From the NCBI GenBank assembly GCA_030750865.1, contig JASMHE010000008.1:558001-622000 (forward strand): DNA of 64,000 nucleotides, given 5' to 3'. Positions 45,287-54,123 of the stretch are shown one piece after another; position 1 is the stretch's first letter, and each line of letters begins with the position of its first letter. The notes beneath the pieces were generated by a model. The model had not been told where the DNA came from and did not search any database. It saw only the letters and a program-made list of their open reading frames with translations. The DNA comes from Alphaproteobacteria bacterium (lineage in GTDB: Bacteria > Pseudomonadota > Alphaproteobacteria > Micavibrionales > Micavibrionaceae). Position numbers and translations under genes: made by a program.

Positions 45287-47167
45287 CTAATTTTCATGGA
45301 AATAGCCGTAGATTATTTCGGCCAGAGAGTCCGAAATGCCTTCTACTTTCTTCAAATCAGCCAGAGCCGCAGTTTCCACGTTTTTGACCGATCCAAAATA
45401 AAGCAAAAGCGCTTTCTTCCGCTTGCCGCCGACGCCCGGAATATGATCAAGCGCGGAGCCCTTCATTTCCTTGTCTCTGCGGGCACGATGCACACCGATC
45501 GCATAACGATGCGCCTCGTCTCGCAATCTCTGTAAATAATGCATCACCGCATCATTTGGCGGTAACGTAAATTCATCCCGCCCCTTCATGAAAAAACGCT
45601 CTCGCCCGGCATGCCGATCCACCCCTTTGGCGATGGCGACAACCACAAGATCATCTGCGATATTCAAATCTTCCAGCACCTCATGCACGGCATTTAATTG
45701 CCCCAGACCACCATCAATCAACAGCAAGTCTGGCCATATCCCCTTTTCTTTACTATGCCCCTCTTTGATTGCCCGTGAAAAACGGCGCATGATGACTTCG
45801 CGCATCATTCCGTAATCATCCGATGCATCCGCAGAACGGATATTGAATTTGCGATAGGCATTTTTCTGGAAACCGTCCGGGCCGGCAACAACCATCGCAC
45901 CAACCATATTCGTGCCGGACACATGACTGTTATCATAGACTTCAATACGCGATGGCACATTCTCAAGCTCGAACAGATCAACCAGCGCATCCATAATTTT
46001 CTTCTCACTAGTGACACGCAACAATTCCCGATCCAGCGCGTCCTCGCAATTTTTCAGCACGAAATCAATCACGCGCCGCTTCTTGCCCCGCTGCGCCGTG
46101 GTAATGCTCACTTTGCGCATGGTGTCCTGACGGGAATTGAACGCATCTTCGAGCAACGTATGTTCAGACGGCATCATATTGACCAATATATCCGGCGGCA
46201 CAGGCCTGCTCTCATAAAACTGCGCCAGAAACGATGCCAGAATATCCCCGTCAGGATCATCATCACTGTGACGCGGGAAATAAGCCTTATTACCGTAATT
46301 TTGTCCGGCCCGAAAAAAGAAGACCTGAATACAGGCGCGCCCCTCTTTGCGCACCAGGCAAACGACATCACAATCTTTTAGCCCCTGAATATGAATATCC
46401 TGACGCCCCTGCAACGCGGCCATCGCCTTAATACGATCTCTGTACTTGGCAGCCTGTTCATAATCCAACGCATCGCTGGCGGCCTGCATCTTTGCTGCAT
46501 ATTCATCTTGAATAGCGCGGCTCTCGCCCGACATAAACTCTTTGACGTGCCGGATTTGCTCCGCATATTCTTCCTTGCTGACATAGCCGACACACGGCGC
46601 CGTGCAGCGTTTTATATGATATTGCAGACATGGGCGCGCCCTGCCTGCGAAGACATTATCCGAACAATTGCGTATCATAAACGCTTTTTGCAGAAAGCCG
46701 ATCGTCCGGTTCACCGCCCCTGCATTTGCGAACGGACCGAAATAGCTGCCTTTGATCTTTTGCGCGCCACGGTGCTTCGTCAAAAGCGGAAAATCATGAT
46801 CTTCGGTAATCAGCACATAGGGAAATGATTTATCGTCCCGCAATAAAATATTATATTTGGGCTTTAACTTCTTGATCAGGTTGGATTCCAACAAAAGCGC
46901 TTCGGCTTCCGTATGGGTGTGCACAAACATCATATCACGTGTTTCCGCGATCATACGCGCGATACGGTACGACACACCATTCGGATTTGTATAGGATGCA
47001 ACACGGCTTTTCAGGGATTTGGCCTTCCCGACATAAAGCACATCACCGCTTTCATCAAGCATGCGATACACACCTGGCGTGGCCGACAAATGCTTTACAT
47101 GCCCCTTAATGATATTGACGCCCTCTGCCAGAGCCGTATTATTCTGTTCTTCCGTCATGACATTCAT
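45287..47167 (-). CDS. uvrC: Excinuclease ABC subunit C
   Basis: 626 residues. The N-terminal GIY-YIG nuclease has TPGVYRMLDESGDVLYVGKAKSLKSR (3' incision). A UVR motif (residues about 205-240) and the RNase H-like domain (VYDNSHVSGTNMVGAMV, LLIDGGLGQLNAVHEVL) give the 5' incision, and the C-terminal helix-hairpin-helix is DHIPGVGGKRKKALLLYFGS. It acts with UvrA and UvrB in nucleotide excision repair; neither gene is in the window. Confidence 0.97.
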   Translation of the reverse strand: MNVMTEEQNNTALAEGVNIIKGHVKHLSATPGVYRMLDESGDVLYVGKAKSLKSRVASYTNPNGVSYRIARMIAETRDMMFVHTHTEAEALLLESNLIKKLKPKYNILLRDDKSFPYVLITEDHDFPLLTKHRGAQKIKGSYFGPFANAGAVNRTIGFLQKAFMIRNCSDNVFAGRARPCLQYHIKRCTAPCVGYVSKEEYAEQIRHVKEFMSGESRAIQDEYAAKMQAASDALDYEQAAKYRDRIKAMAALQGRQDIHIQGLKDCDVVCLVRKEGRACIQVFFFRAGQNYGNKAYFPRHSDDDPDGDILASFLAQFYESRPVPPDILVNMMPSEHTLLEDAFNSRQDTMRKVSITTAQRGKKRRVIDFVLKNCEDALDRELLRVTSEKKIMDALVDLFELENVPSRIEVYDNSHVSGTNMVGAMVVAGPDGFQKNAYRKFNIRSADASDDYGMMREVIMRRFSRAIKEGHSKEKGIWPDLLLIDGGLGQLNAVHEVLEDLNIADDLVVVAIAKGVDRHAGRERFFMKGRDEFTLPPNDAVMHYLQRLRDEAHRYAIGVHRARRDKEMKGSALDHIPGVGGKRKKALLLYFGSVKNVETAALADLKKVEGISDSLAEIIYGYFHEN

Positions 47168-47261
47168 ACATATAACACGCTACCTCAACCAGTAAAGCGC
47201 AAAGGGAGACACGCTCAGTCATAAACACATCGCTAAATACAACTTTAGATTGATTTTGCCC

Positions 47262-47291
47262 TTGACATTACTACCGATGTATCAACAATAT
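47262..47291 (+). promoter_or_regulatory. Possible promoter for the pentapeptide-repeat gene
   Basis: A perfect TTGACA at 47262-47267; the -10 (CAATAT at 47286-47291, spacer 18) is weak. Confidence 0.35.
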
Positions 47292-47356
47292 GCGAGCCCT
47301 ACAGCAAAAACAGCGAATTTATTTAAAAACAATAAATTAAAAGGAAAGACGAAGAA

Positions 47357-48085
47357 ATGACATTAACTATAATAAAGTCTAAAACGGGGAAAATATTACA
47401 TCAGGGACACTTCGACACCCTCAAAGACTGCCTCGAAGATGCCATTCAGCATAGCAAACCGCTGAACGGTCTGGACCTTTCATTCCAAAACCTCGCCAAC
47501 GCGAATATGGATGGCCTCCTCATTGAAAACGCAGATTTCAACGGTTGCAACCTTATGGGCGCCAACCTGTCCGAATGCACCTTCAAGAATACATCTTTTG
47601 ACAACGCAATATTACATGGCACATGCATGGCTTACTCGACACTTGATCACTGCAGCTTTATCGGCGCACTGTTCGGTGGCACTGATATTCAGGGCTGCAC
47701 CATCAAACACACTCTTTTCACAAGCATGTCTGCATTACAGCTGAATTTCACAGACGCAGATTGCATCGCAAAATGCATTTACCGCAATGAAATCAGTGCA
47801 GAAGAATGCATCTTTGAACAGCAACCGATCATGCTGCCCGCTCCACACACCACGATCAGTATCTTTGAAACACATATCAAAATTGGCAATCTGGTCCGCA
47901 CACCGCAAGACTGGATCAACGCACCTGAACATCACCCCAATCCCCTGTCACCTTTAGAGAAAACAGCAAAAACGCACGATCCTGCCACCCTGTTTCACAC
48001 ATACCGGAATATCATCATGACAATCTTCCACAGCCGCCCGCCGATGACCGGACAGACAACATCAGAACAGACCGAAGCGACTTGA
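47357..48085 (+). CDS. Pentapeptide-repeat protein
   Basis: 242 residues. Residues about 35-130 are built of degenerate A(D/N)LXX repeats (LDLSFQNLANANMDG, ADFNGCNLMGANLSE, TFKNTSFDNAILHG), which form a right-handed square beta-helix. Such proteins include gyrase-protecting DNA mimics and unrelated cytosolic proteins, so function cannot be assigned. Cys is frequent in the repeats (about 8), unlike in Qnr proteins. The C-terminal 70 residues are helical and Pro/Thr-rich. Its stop codon is inside the -35 hexamer of the following promoter. Confidence 0.8.
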   Translation: MTLTIIKSKTGKILHQGHFDTLKDCLEDAIQHSKPLNGLDLSFQNLANANMDGLLIENADFNGCNLMGANLSECTFKNTSFDNAILHGTCMAYSTLDHCSFIGALFGGTDIQGCTIKHTLFTSMSALQLNFTDADCIAKCIYRNEISAEECIFEQQPIMLPAPHTTISIFETHIKIGNLVRTPQDWINAPEHHPNPLSPLEKTAKTHDPATLFHTYRNIIMTIFHSRPPMTGQTTSEQTEAT

Positions 48086-48111
48086 CAAAAAGCAACCTTT
48101 GGTTGTATATG
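48082..48111 (+). promoter_or_regulatory. Promoter with internal palindrome upstream of the MarR-like gene
   Basis: TTGACA (48082-48087) and TATATG (48106-48111) with an 18-bp spacer. The spacer contains the perfect inverted repeat CAACC-TTT-GGTTG (48093-48105), a candidate operator for the MarR-like protein encoded downstream. The -35 overlaps the stop codon of the pentapeptide gene. Confidence 0.55.
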
Positions 48112-48122
48112 TGTGCTGAATA
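48106..48122 (+). repeat. 17-bp direct repeat, left copy
   Basis: TATATGTGTGCTGAATA, identical to the copy at 48881-48897. It includes the -10 element of the MarR-like promoter. Confidence 0.85.
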
Positions 48123-48359
48123 CGCATGTATCCACATCTATTTATCTTGTGTGCAATAACTCTATTCTGGGGGATAATCCTATGTTTTATGTGAGGATCG
48201 CTAAGGTTTTCGCACTCTATTATGAGTGGAACACGGCATTCACAAAAAGACCTTTTCTACATGTATATGCTTGTCATGATGATCTCATTTTTGATATGCC
48301 ATATAGCCAACTTATTATTACAGGCCCGCGTGGACTAAAGAAAAAGAAGGACGTTATAA

Positions 48360-48731
48360 ATGCAAAAGGAAATGCTGTTGTTCCTATCAGTGTTAAGGGA
48401 GCTACAGACCATCAATCAGGAATTTCCTATCCAATACGCGATATGCCTTACAGAAATATCACTCAGCGAGGGCATCTCTCTCACAACGCTCTCCGAAAAA
48501 GTTAGCATGCCCTTATCGACAACCTCCCGCATTGTCGGCGCCCTGTCTCAAAAGCGCCAAAAAGGCAAACCATACGATTTAGTCACGATCCATATTTCCC
48601 CCACAGAGCGGCGCAAAAAGCTACTCTACCTCAGCCCGCGCGGACAAGATCTTTTACGGAATATCGGAAATTTACTGACAGAGCCGTGTGAAAAACGATC
48701 AACCACGCAAAAGGACGATTGCATCGCCTGA
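48360..48731 (+). CDS. MarR-like winged-helix DNA-binding protein
   Basis: 123 residues with a MarR-type layout: dimerisation helix MLLFLSVLRELQTINQEF, helix-turn-helix ISLTTLSEKVSMPLSTTSRIVGALSQ, the wing YDLVTIHISPTERRKKLLYLSPRGQDLL, and a polar C-terminus. AGAAGGA lies 9 bp before the ATG. Transcription likely begins about 240 nt upstream, giving a long leader. Effector and targets are unknown. Codon use near the start is unlike its neighbours. It lies between the two copies of a 17-bp repeat with tRNA-Leu. Confidence 0.75.
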   Translation: MQKEMLLFLSVLRELQTINQEFPIQYAICLTEISLSEGISLTTLSEKVSMPLSTTSRIVGALSQKRQKGKPYDLVTIHISPTERRKKLLYLSPRGQDLLRNIGNLLTEPCEKRSTTQKDDCIA

Positions 48732-48781
48732 AAAACTGTGGTTATCTAGCTTCGCTATTCTACCGCGATTCCCATATTGAT

Positions 48782-48866
48782 GGCCCCTTGGCGGAATTGG
48801 TAGACGCACACGACTTAAAATCGTGAGTCTTCGGACGTCCCGGTTCAAGTCCGGGAGGGGCCACCA
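48782..48866 (+). tRNA. tRNA-Leu(UAA)
   Basis: 85-nt tRNA with encoded CCA. The acceptor stem GGCCCCU (48782-48788) pairs with AGGGGCC (48856-48862). The anticodon loop CUUAAAA between CACGA and UCGUG gives anticodon UAA. A long variable arm and the GGTTCAAGTCC T-arm are present, as expected for class II leucine tRNA. Confidence 0.97.
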
Positions 48867-48880
48867 CTTTTATCTCTCTT

Positions 48881-48897
48881 TATATGTGTGCTGAATA
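48881..48897 (+). repeat. 17-bp direct repeat, right copy
   Basis: Second copy of TATATGTGTGCTGAATA, 15 bp after the CCA end of tRNA-Leu. No -35 precedes this copy. It is 775 bp from the left copy. Confidence 0.85.
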
Positions 48898-48944
48898 TAC
48901 TGATATAGTTGCGCGGCGCTTATCAGAGCGCCTACCTCGCAAGC

Positions 48945-49721
48945 TTAATTCGGCATGCGCATTGTCAGGGCTTTTGGTTCGTCACCAAATTTGCGGATCA
49001 ATTCGACCAGCTCATCTGTTGCCGTTTTCAGAATGGATGCATCCGTACTGCGCAACACAAGGCTAAGCCCAAGAACACCGCCACGGTAATGCGGATAGCT
49101 GCCAATCTCTATGTCCGGATACGCATCCTGCAATTTTCCTAAATCTTCGGCAATCTGACTTTCCTGCAAACCACACGTCACGGTGCTGGACAGAATGGGT
49201 TGGCCGACCTCTATCGCGCCAAGCACATGGTCGAACATCGCATGCATGATACGCGGCACGCCCGCCATCACATGTACATTTTTGATAATAAAGCCGGGCG
49301 CGGATGTCACTGGGTTCGGGATCAGCTCTGCCCCGACCGGGATCATGGCCATCTTGGCACGGGCCGGTGTTAATTCATCAATGCTGTAATGCTCTTCGAG
49401 CAAACCATAAGCTTCTCTGTTGCGCTCCAGCTTGACCTTAAAGGCCTCCGCGATACTTTCGGCCGTAATATCATCATGTGTCGGACCGATACCACCCGTG
49501 GTAAAGACGTAATCGTAACTGTCCGACAAATCACGCACAGTGCGAATAATCGCGTCCTTGTCATCCTGAATGATACGGACCTCTTTCAATATCACACCGT
49601 GATCGGTCAGACGTTCAGCCATCCAGTGCGTATTGGTATCCTGCGTACGACCGGACAGAATTTCCATCCCGATAATCACCAGCGCGGCATCTTTGTTGCG
49701 TCTTGTATCCTGATCTGACAT
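48945..49721 (-). CDS. CinA-like molybdopterin-binding domain protein
   Basis: 258 residues with the MoaB/Mog-type fold seen at the N-terminus of CinA. IGMEILSGRTQDTNTHWMA and FTTGGIGPTHDDITAESIAEAF are the signature segments, followed by PARAKMAMIPVGAELIPNP and GFIIKNVHVMAGVP. Canonical members read IGNEILSG at the first motif; here the Asn is Met. The C-terminal amidohydrolase of full CinA (nicotinamide mononucleotide deamidase) is missing, so it is a short single-domain relative. Its exact substrate is uncertain. Confidence 0.88.
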   Translation of the reverse strand: MSDQDTRRNKDAALVIIGMEILSGRTQDTNTHWMAERLTDHGVILKEVRIIQDDKDAIIRTVRDLSDSYDYVFTTGGIGPTHDDITAESIAEAFKVKLERNREAYGLLEEHYSIDELTPARAKMAMIPVGAELIPNPVTSAPGFIIKNVHVMAGVPRIMHAMFDHVLGAIEVGQPILSSTVTCGLQESQIAEDLGKLQDAYPDIEIGSYPHYRGGVLGLSLVLRSTDASILKTATDELVELIRKFGDEPKALTMRMPN

Positions 49722-49915
49722 TCCGATATTATCCTTAAAAAATCTTAAAACGATCTTACTTTGTGAATCCGGCTGGTATATTAAACCAAATACGCCCTAT
49801 TCACAAAACCCTAATTTAAAAACCCCATTTCAAAAGAATTCTACGCCGTACAGAGACAATACTTGCCATCTGTTTTACGGGCCTATAATCTACTAGCCAA
49901 ATGGACGATTAAAAA

Positions 49916-50743
49916 ATGGATCAGAAAAACGTGTTACAAGCTAGATTTTCAAAAGATGGTATAGAGCTTCACGACGAAGCCGATTTCGAAGGTATGCGCG
50001 CAGCCGGTCAACTCGCGGCAAGCGTACTGGATTTCATCACGCCCTATGTCGTGCCGGGCGTCACAACCGAAGAGCTGGACAAACGCTGCTATGACTATAT
50101 TACAGAACATGGCGCTGTGCCTGCTCCGCTAAATTATAAAGGGTTCCCGAAATCCATCTGCACCTCGATCAACCATGTGGTTTGCCACGGCATTCCAGGC
50201 GAGAAAAAATTGCAGGAAGGCGACATCATGAACCTTGATGTCACTGTCATTCTAGATGGCTGGCACGGCGACACCAGCCGCATGTATAATGTCGGCGAGA
50301 AAATCAGCCGCAAGGCAGAGCGTCTGGTACAAGTAACATATGACTGCCTGATGGCCGGGATTGAGGTCGTAAAACCCGGCGCCACACTTGGCGATATCGG
50401 TCATGCCATTCAGACATTGGCGGAAAAAGAACGCTTTTCCGTTGTCAAAGATTTTTGCGGTCACGGGATCGGCAAAACATTCCACTGCCCGCCCTCTGTC
50501 GTGCATTACGGCGTACCGGGCACCGGCCCTGTACTGGAAGCCGGTATGTTCTTTACAATCGAACCCATGATCAACACGGGCGACTGGCGCACAAAAATCC
50601 TGCAAGATGGCTGGACGGCTGTGACACGCGACCGCGGCCTATCGGCACAGTTCGAGCACTCAATTGCGGTCACCGAAGACGGGTATGAAATCTTTACCCT
50701 GTCGCCAAAGGGCTATACATGCCCGCCCTATAATGGAAAATAA
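49916..50743 (+). CDS. map: Methionine aminopeptidase, type I
   Basis: Removes the initiator Met from nascent proteins. 275 residues. The metal ligands are in NLDVTVILDGWHGDTSRMYNVG (two Asp), GHGIGKTFHCPPSVVHYG (His), FFTIEPMIN (Glu) and EHSIAVTEDG (Glu). The CVS-like start MRAAGQLAASVLDF is conserved. radC follows 5 bp after the stop, so the two form an operon. Confidence 0.97.
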   Translation: MDQKNVLQARFSKDGIELHDEADFEGMRAAGQLAASVLDFITPYVVPGVTTEELDKRCYDYITEHGAVPAPLNYKGFPKSICTSINHVVCHGIPGEKKLQEGDIMNLDVTVILDGWHGDTSRMYNVGEKISRKAERLVQVTYDCLMAGIEVVKPGATLGDIGHAIQTLAEKERFSVVKDFCGHGIGKTFHCPPSVVHYGVPGTGPVLEAGMFFTIEPMINTGDWRTKILQDGWTAVTRDRGLSAQFEHSIAVTEDGYEIFTLSPKGYTCPPYNGK

Positions 50744-50748
50744 AATCC

Positions 50749-51465
50749 ATGCCGGACCCATCTGCCGCAGAGAATAGTAAAGAGAAGAACACGCCGCATT
50801 ATCACGGTCACCGTGACAGGCTACGCGGCAAATTTCTCGACAACGGCGCAGAAGCCCTCGCAGATTACGAACTGGTTGAATTATTGCTGTTCTCGGCCAT
50901 TCCGCGCCGTGATGTAAAGCCACTGGCGAAAAAACTGCTTGAAACATTCGGCGGCATATCCGGTGTTCTGAACGCATCCCATGCCGAACTTGGCAAAATT
51001 GGCGGCCTGTCGGAAAAAACGATCATCATGCTTAAAACCGTGCAAGCCCTGCAACACCGCGCAGCGAAGCAGGACATCATGCAAAAACCGATCCTGAACT
51101 CATGGAACCGGCTGATGGAATATTGCCAGCTGACGATGGCGCATGAACAAAAAGAACATTTCCGCATTCTGTTTTTGAATAAGAAAAACGAACTGATCGC
51201 CGATGAAATCCAGCAATCCGGCACGGTTGATCACACCCCCGCCTACCCGCGCGAAATCATGAAACGCGCATTGGAGCTTGGCGCAACAGCGCTTATCCTT
51301 GTACACAACCACCCCAGCGGCGATCACACCCCGTCCGAAGACGATGTGGACATGACCTATGCCATCAAAGCCGCGGGCGAACCATTTAACATCATCATCC
51401 ACGATCATATTATCGTCTCCAAAAACGGCACGAGCAGCTTTAAGACACTCGGCCTGCTCGTATAA
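50749..51465 (+). CDS. radC: RadC family protein (JAB/MPN metalloprotease fold)
   Basis: 238 residues. The N-terminal helix-hairpin-helix region (LLFSAIPRRDVKPLAKKLLE, then LGKIGGLSEKTI) is followed by the JAB domain with the JAMM motif HNHPSGDHTPSEDD (two His and Asp as zinc ligands). Despite its name the protein has no proven recombination role in most bacteria. It follows map by 5 bp. Confidence 0.92.
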   Translation: MPDPSAAENSKEKNTPHYHGHRDRLRGKFLDNGAEALADYELVELLLFSAIPRRDVKPLAKKLLETFGGISGVLNASHAELGKIGGLSEKTIIMLKTVQALQHRAAKQDIMQKPILNSWNRLMEYCQLTMAHEQKEHFRILFLNKKNELIADEIQQSGTVDHTPAYPREIMKRALELGATALILVHNHPSGDHTPSEDDVDMTYAIKAAGEPFNIIIHDHIIVSKNGTSSFKTLGLLV

Positions 51466-51607
51466 ATAATCTCACTGAATAATCCCCCAAATAATCCCAT
51501 TGAAAACGGCCCTTATCGCCCTACGCGCTCTTGCTCTTGTCACAGACATGGATTAGGGTCTGTTTTGTAATCAACACCCCGCAAATATTGAAGAAGGAAA
51601 CACGCCA

Positions 51608-52906
51608 ATGATCCCTCGTTATTCCAGACAGGAAATGACACATATTTTTTCAGAAGAAAACAAATATAAAATCTGGTTGGAGGTCGAAACACTTGCGTGT
51701 GAACGCATGGCTGAAATGGGAACAATCCCCGATACAGTGCCGAAGCTGCTGCGGGAAAAAGGCGATTTCGAAGTTGACCGCATTCACGCGATCGAAGCCG
51801 AAGTCAAACATGACGTCATTGCCTTCCTGACAAATGTTGCCGAATATGTCGGCGAAGAAGCCCGCTTTGTCCATCAGGGCATGACATCATCCGATGTACT
51901 GGACACCAGCCTTGCCGTACAGCTGACACAAGCCGCCGATATTCTGATTGATGATATGCAAGCCTTGCTCGGCGCATTGAAAAAACGCGCACAGGAACAT
52001 AAAAACACACTCTGCGTTGGCCGCAGCCACGGCATCCACGCCGAACCAACCACATTCGGCTTGAAACTTGCCGGACATTATGCCGCGTTCAAACGTGGTC
52101 TGGATCGTTTGATCGCCGCCCGCGAAGACATTGCAACCTGTTCGATTTCCGGCGCTGTCGGCACGTTTGCGACCGTTGATCCGTCTATCGAAGCTTATGT
52201 CGCAGACAAGCTTGGTCTGAAGCCGGAAACCGTTTCAACGCAAGTAATTCCGCGCGACCGTCATGCGGCATTCTTCTCTGCATTGGGGGTCATCGCCTCT
52301 TCGATTGAAAATCTATCGATTGAAGTGCGTCACCTGCAGCGCTCCGAAGTGCGCGAAGCCGAAGAGTCCTTCTCGAAAAATCAAAAAGGCTCGTCCGCGA
52401 TGCCACACAAGAAAAACCCGATCCTGACAGAAAACCTGACCGGTCTGGCCCGTATCGTCCGCGCCGCTGTCATTCCAGCACACGAAAATGTTGCGCTGTG
52501 GCATGAACGCGATATTTCACACTCTTCGGTGGAACGTGTTCTGGCACCGGATGCCTGCATCGCACTGGATTTTGCCCTTGCGCGCCTGACAACGGTTGTT
52601 GATAATCTGGTCGTACACGAAGATAACATGATGGCAAATCTGGAAAAACTCGGCGGGCTTGTCTTTTCACAGCGCGTCTTGCTGGCTCTGACACAAGAAG
52701 GCATCAGCCGCGAAGATGCATATCGTATCGTGCAGCGCAATGCGATGCAGGTCTGGGATCATTTGGGTAAAACAGATTTCAAGACAGAACTTCTTAAAGA
52801 TGCTGATGTGAAGAAGAACCTTGATAAGCAGGTCATTGAAGATATCTTTGATTATGATGCCTACACAAAACATATCGATTATATCTTTGCGCGCACATTT
52901 GCCTAA
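51608..52906 (+). CDS. purB: Adenylosuccinate lyase
   Basis: Cleaves SAICAR and adenylosuccinate in purine synthesis. 432 residues. The start MIPRYSRQEMTHIFSEENKY, the VGRSHGIHAEPTTFGLKLAG segment and the fumarase/aspartase signature SSAMPHKKNPI are visible, with the catalytic His in HFGTT-like MTSSDVLDT. An AAGGAAA ribosome site lies 8 bp upstream. It is monocistronic, with a 142-bp upstream gap. Confidence 0.97.
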   Translation: MIPRYSRQEMTHIFSEENKYKIWLEVETLACERMAEMGTIPDTVPKLLREKGDFEVDRIHAIEAEVKHDVIAFLTNVAEYVGEEARFVHQGMTSSDVLDTSLAVQLTQAADILIDDMQALLGALKKRAQEHKNTLCVGRSHGIHAEPTTFGLKLAGHYAAFKRGLDRLIAAREDIATCSISGAVGTFATVDPSIEAYVADKLGLKPETVSTQVIPRDRHAAFFSALGVIASSIENLSIEVRHLQRSEVREAEESFSKNQKGSSAMPHKKNPILTENLTGLARIVRAAVIPAHENVALWHERDISHSSVERVLAPDACIALDFALARLTTVVDNLVVHEDNMMANLEKLGGLVFSQRVLLALTQEGISREDAYRIVQRNAMQVWDHLGKTDFKTELLKDADVKKNLDKQVIEDIFDYDAYTKHIDYIFARTFA

Positions 52907-52948
52907 GCGCACAAAAATACATGGCTGCGGCCGATGAGGACACATCAG

Positions 52949-53995
52949 ATGCATATCATTTTATCGGCCGCCATTTCAGCCGATGGCTATCTGGATGATA
53001 TGGCGGATACACCGCTTACTTTCTCAAGCAGAGAAGACATAGAAGATGTCCATGCGTTACGCGCCATGTCCGATGCTATTCTGGTCGGCGCAAATACCTG
53101 CCGCAACGATAACCCATCCCTTACGGTGCGACACGGCAATACAGACATTCAACCGACCAAGATTGTTATGACACGGTCAGGGAATTTTGACCGCAACACC
53201 CGTTTTTTCACCGAAGGCACCGCCGAGAAAATTGTACTCACAAGCGGCGATCCATGCGATCACCTCAAAGACATCGCAACGATCATCCCCTTTGACGGCA
53301 GCGCAAATGATGCTACCTGTCAGCTTCAAGCACATGGCATAAAAACATTAATGATCGAAGGCGGCGCGCAGATTCAGCAATATTTTCTTGATGCGGGCAC
53401 GATTGACGAAATCAGATTATCGAAAAATCAGCATATCATCGTGAATGATCCACGCGCACCGGCCTTCCCGCAGCACGCGCTTCCGTCCGCTACGGTTATG
53501 CGGGAACAAACATACGGCCAGAACAGCGTCACATGGCATGCCACCGCAAAAAACATCGACCAGACCCTGTTGCGGCATGCCGTCGCACAGGCTGAAAAAA
53601 GCCCAGCGGCAGACCGGTATCGCGTCGGCTGCGTCATCGCAGATACGCATCATCGCATTATCAGCACAGGATTCACGCAAGAAACCGACGCAACATGCCA
53701 CGCCGAACAAGCCGCCATCGACAAAGCCCTGAAAAACGGCTTTGATCTGACAGGATGCGCCATTTACAGTTCAATGGAACCCTGTTCAAAACGAGCCTCC
53801 GCGCCCAAAAGCTGTAGCGAACGCATCATTGATGCAAAATTCAAAAAAGTCGTCTATGCCTACCGCGAACCTGCCATTTTTGTCGATTGCGAAGGCCACG
53901 CTATGCTGGAGAAAGCAGGTCTGACCGTCATAGAAAACACAGTTTTCGCACCGCTGGTCATCCGGCAGAATGCGCACCTTCTATCCGGCGCATAG
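52949..53995 (+). CDS. RibD-type protein with reversed domain order (reductase-deaminase)
   Basis: 348 residues. The N-terminal half (1-195) resembles the RibD C-terminal reductase: MHIILSAAISADGYLDD, DAILVGANTCRNDNP and MIEGGAQIQQYFL. The C-terminal half (about 205-330) is a cytidine-deaminase-type zinc domain with HAEQAA (His 251, Glu 253) and EPCSKRASAPKSC (Cys 279, Cys 289). In canonical RibD the deaminase comes first. Both sets of catalytic residues are present, so the protein may perform the pyrimidine deaminase and reductase steps of riboflavin synthesis in the opposite order. AGGA lies before the ATG at 52949. No rib genes adjoin. Confidence 0.8.
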   Translation: MHIILSAAISADGYLDDMADTPLTFSSREDIEDVHALRAMSDAILVGANTCRNDNPSLTVRHGNTDIQPTKIVMTRSGNFDRNTRFFTEGTAEKIVLTSGDPCDHLKDIATIIPFDGSANDATCQLQAHGIKTLMIEGGAQIQQYFLDAGTIDEIRLSKNQHIIVNDPRAPAFPQHALPSATVMREQTYGQNSVTWHATAKNIDQTLLRHAVAQAEKSPAADRYRVGCVIADTHHRIISTGFTQETDATCHAEQAAIDKALKNGFDLTGCAIYSSMEPCSKRASAPKSCSERIIDAKFKKVVYAYREPAIFVDCEGHAMLEKAGLTVIENTVFAPLVIRQNAHLLSGA

Positions 53996-54038
53996 TCTGT
54001 CACAAAACGGCTGTACACACCCCTATTCCAGATAAAGC

Positions 54039-54068
54039 TTGCAGTTGAGAATGATTATCATCTATACT
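54039..54068 (+). promoter_or_regulatory. Promoter with Fur-box-like operator for the Bfd-like gene
   Basis: TTGCAG (54039-54044) and TATACT (54063-54068), spacer 18. The 19-bp stretch 54047-54065, with core GAATGATTATCAT, matches 13 of 19 positions of the Fur-box consensus and covers the spacer and most of the -10. Confidence 0.6.
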
Positions 54069-54123
54069 AACCCTCAATAATAAATAAAAAGAACAAAACA
54101 CAGGGAACAGTAAGGGGCATGCC

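Noticed and set aside
48182-48505. 107-residue ORF in the leader of the MarR-like gene, with GGGGGA upstream
   Set aside because: It overlaps the MarR-like start by 146 bases, has rare codons (AGG, AGA, CTA) and no recognisable domain. A short leader peptide cannot be excluded.
48106-48897. Direct repeats as attL/attR of an integrative element
   Set aside because: No integrase lies between them, and neither copy overlaps the tRNA 3' end, so an attachment-site reading is not supported.
48905-48955. tRNA-like remnant after the right 17-bp repeat (AGAGCGCCTACC)
   Set aside because: The stem GGCGCT/AGCGCC resembles a D-arm, but no acceptor or T-arm can be built.
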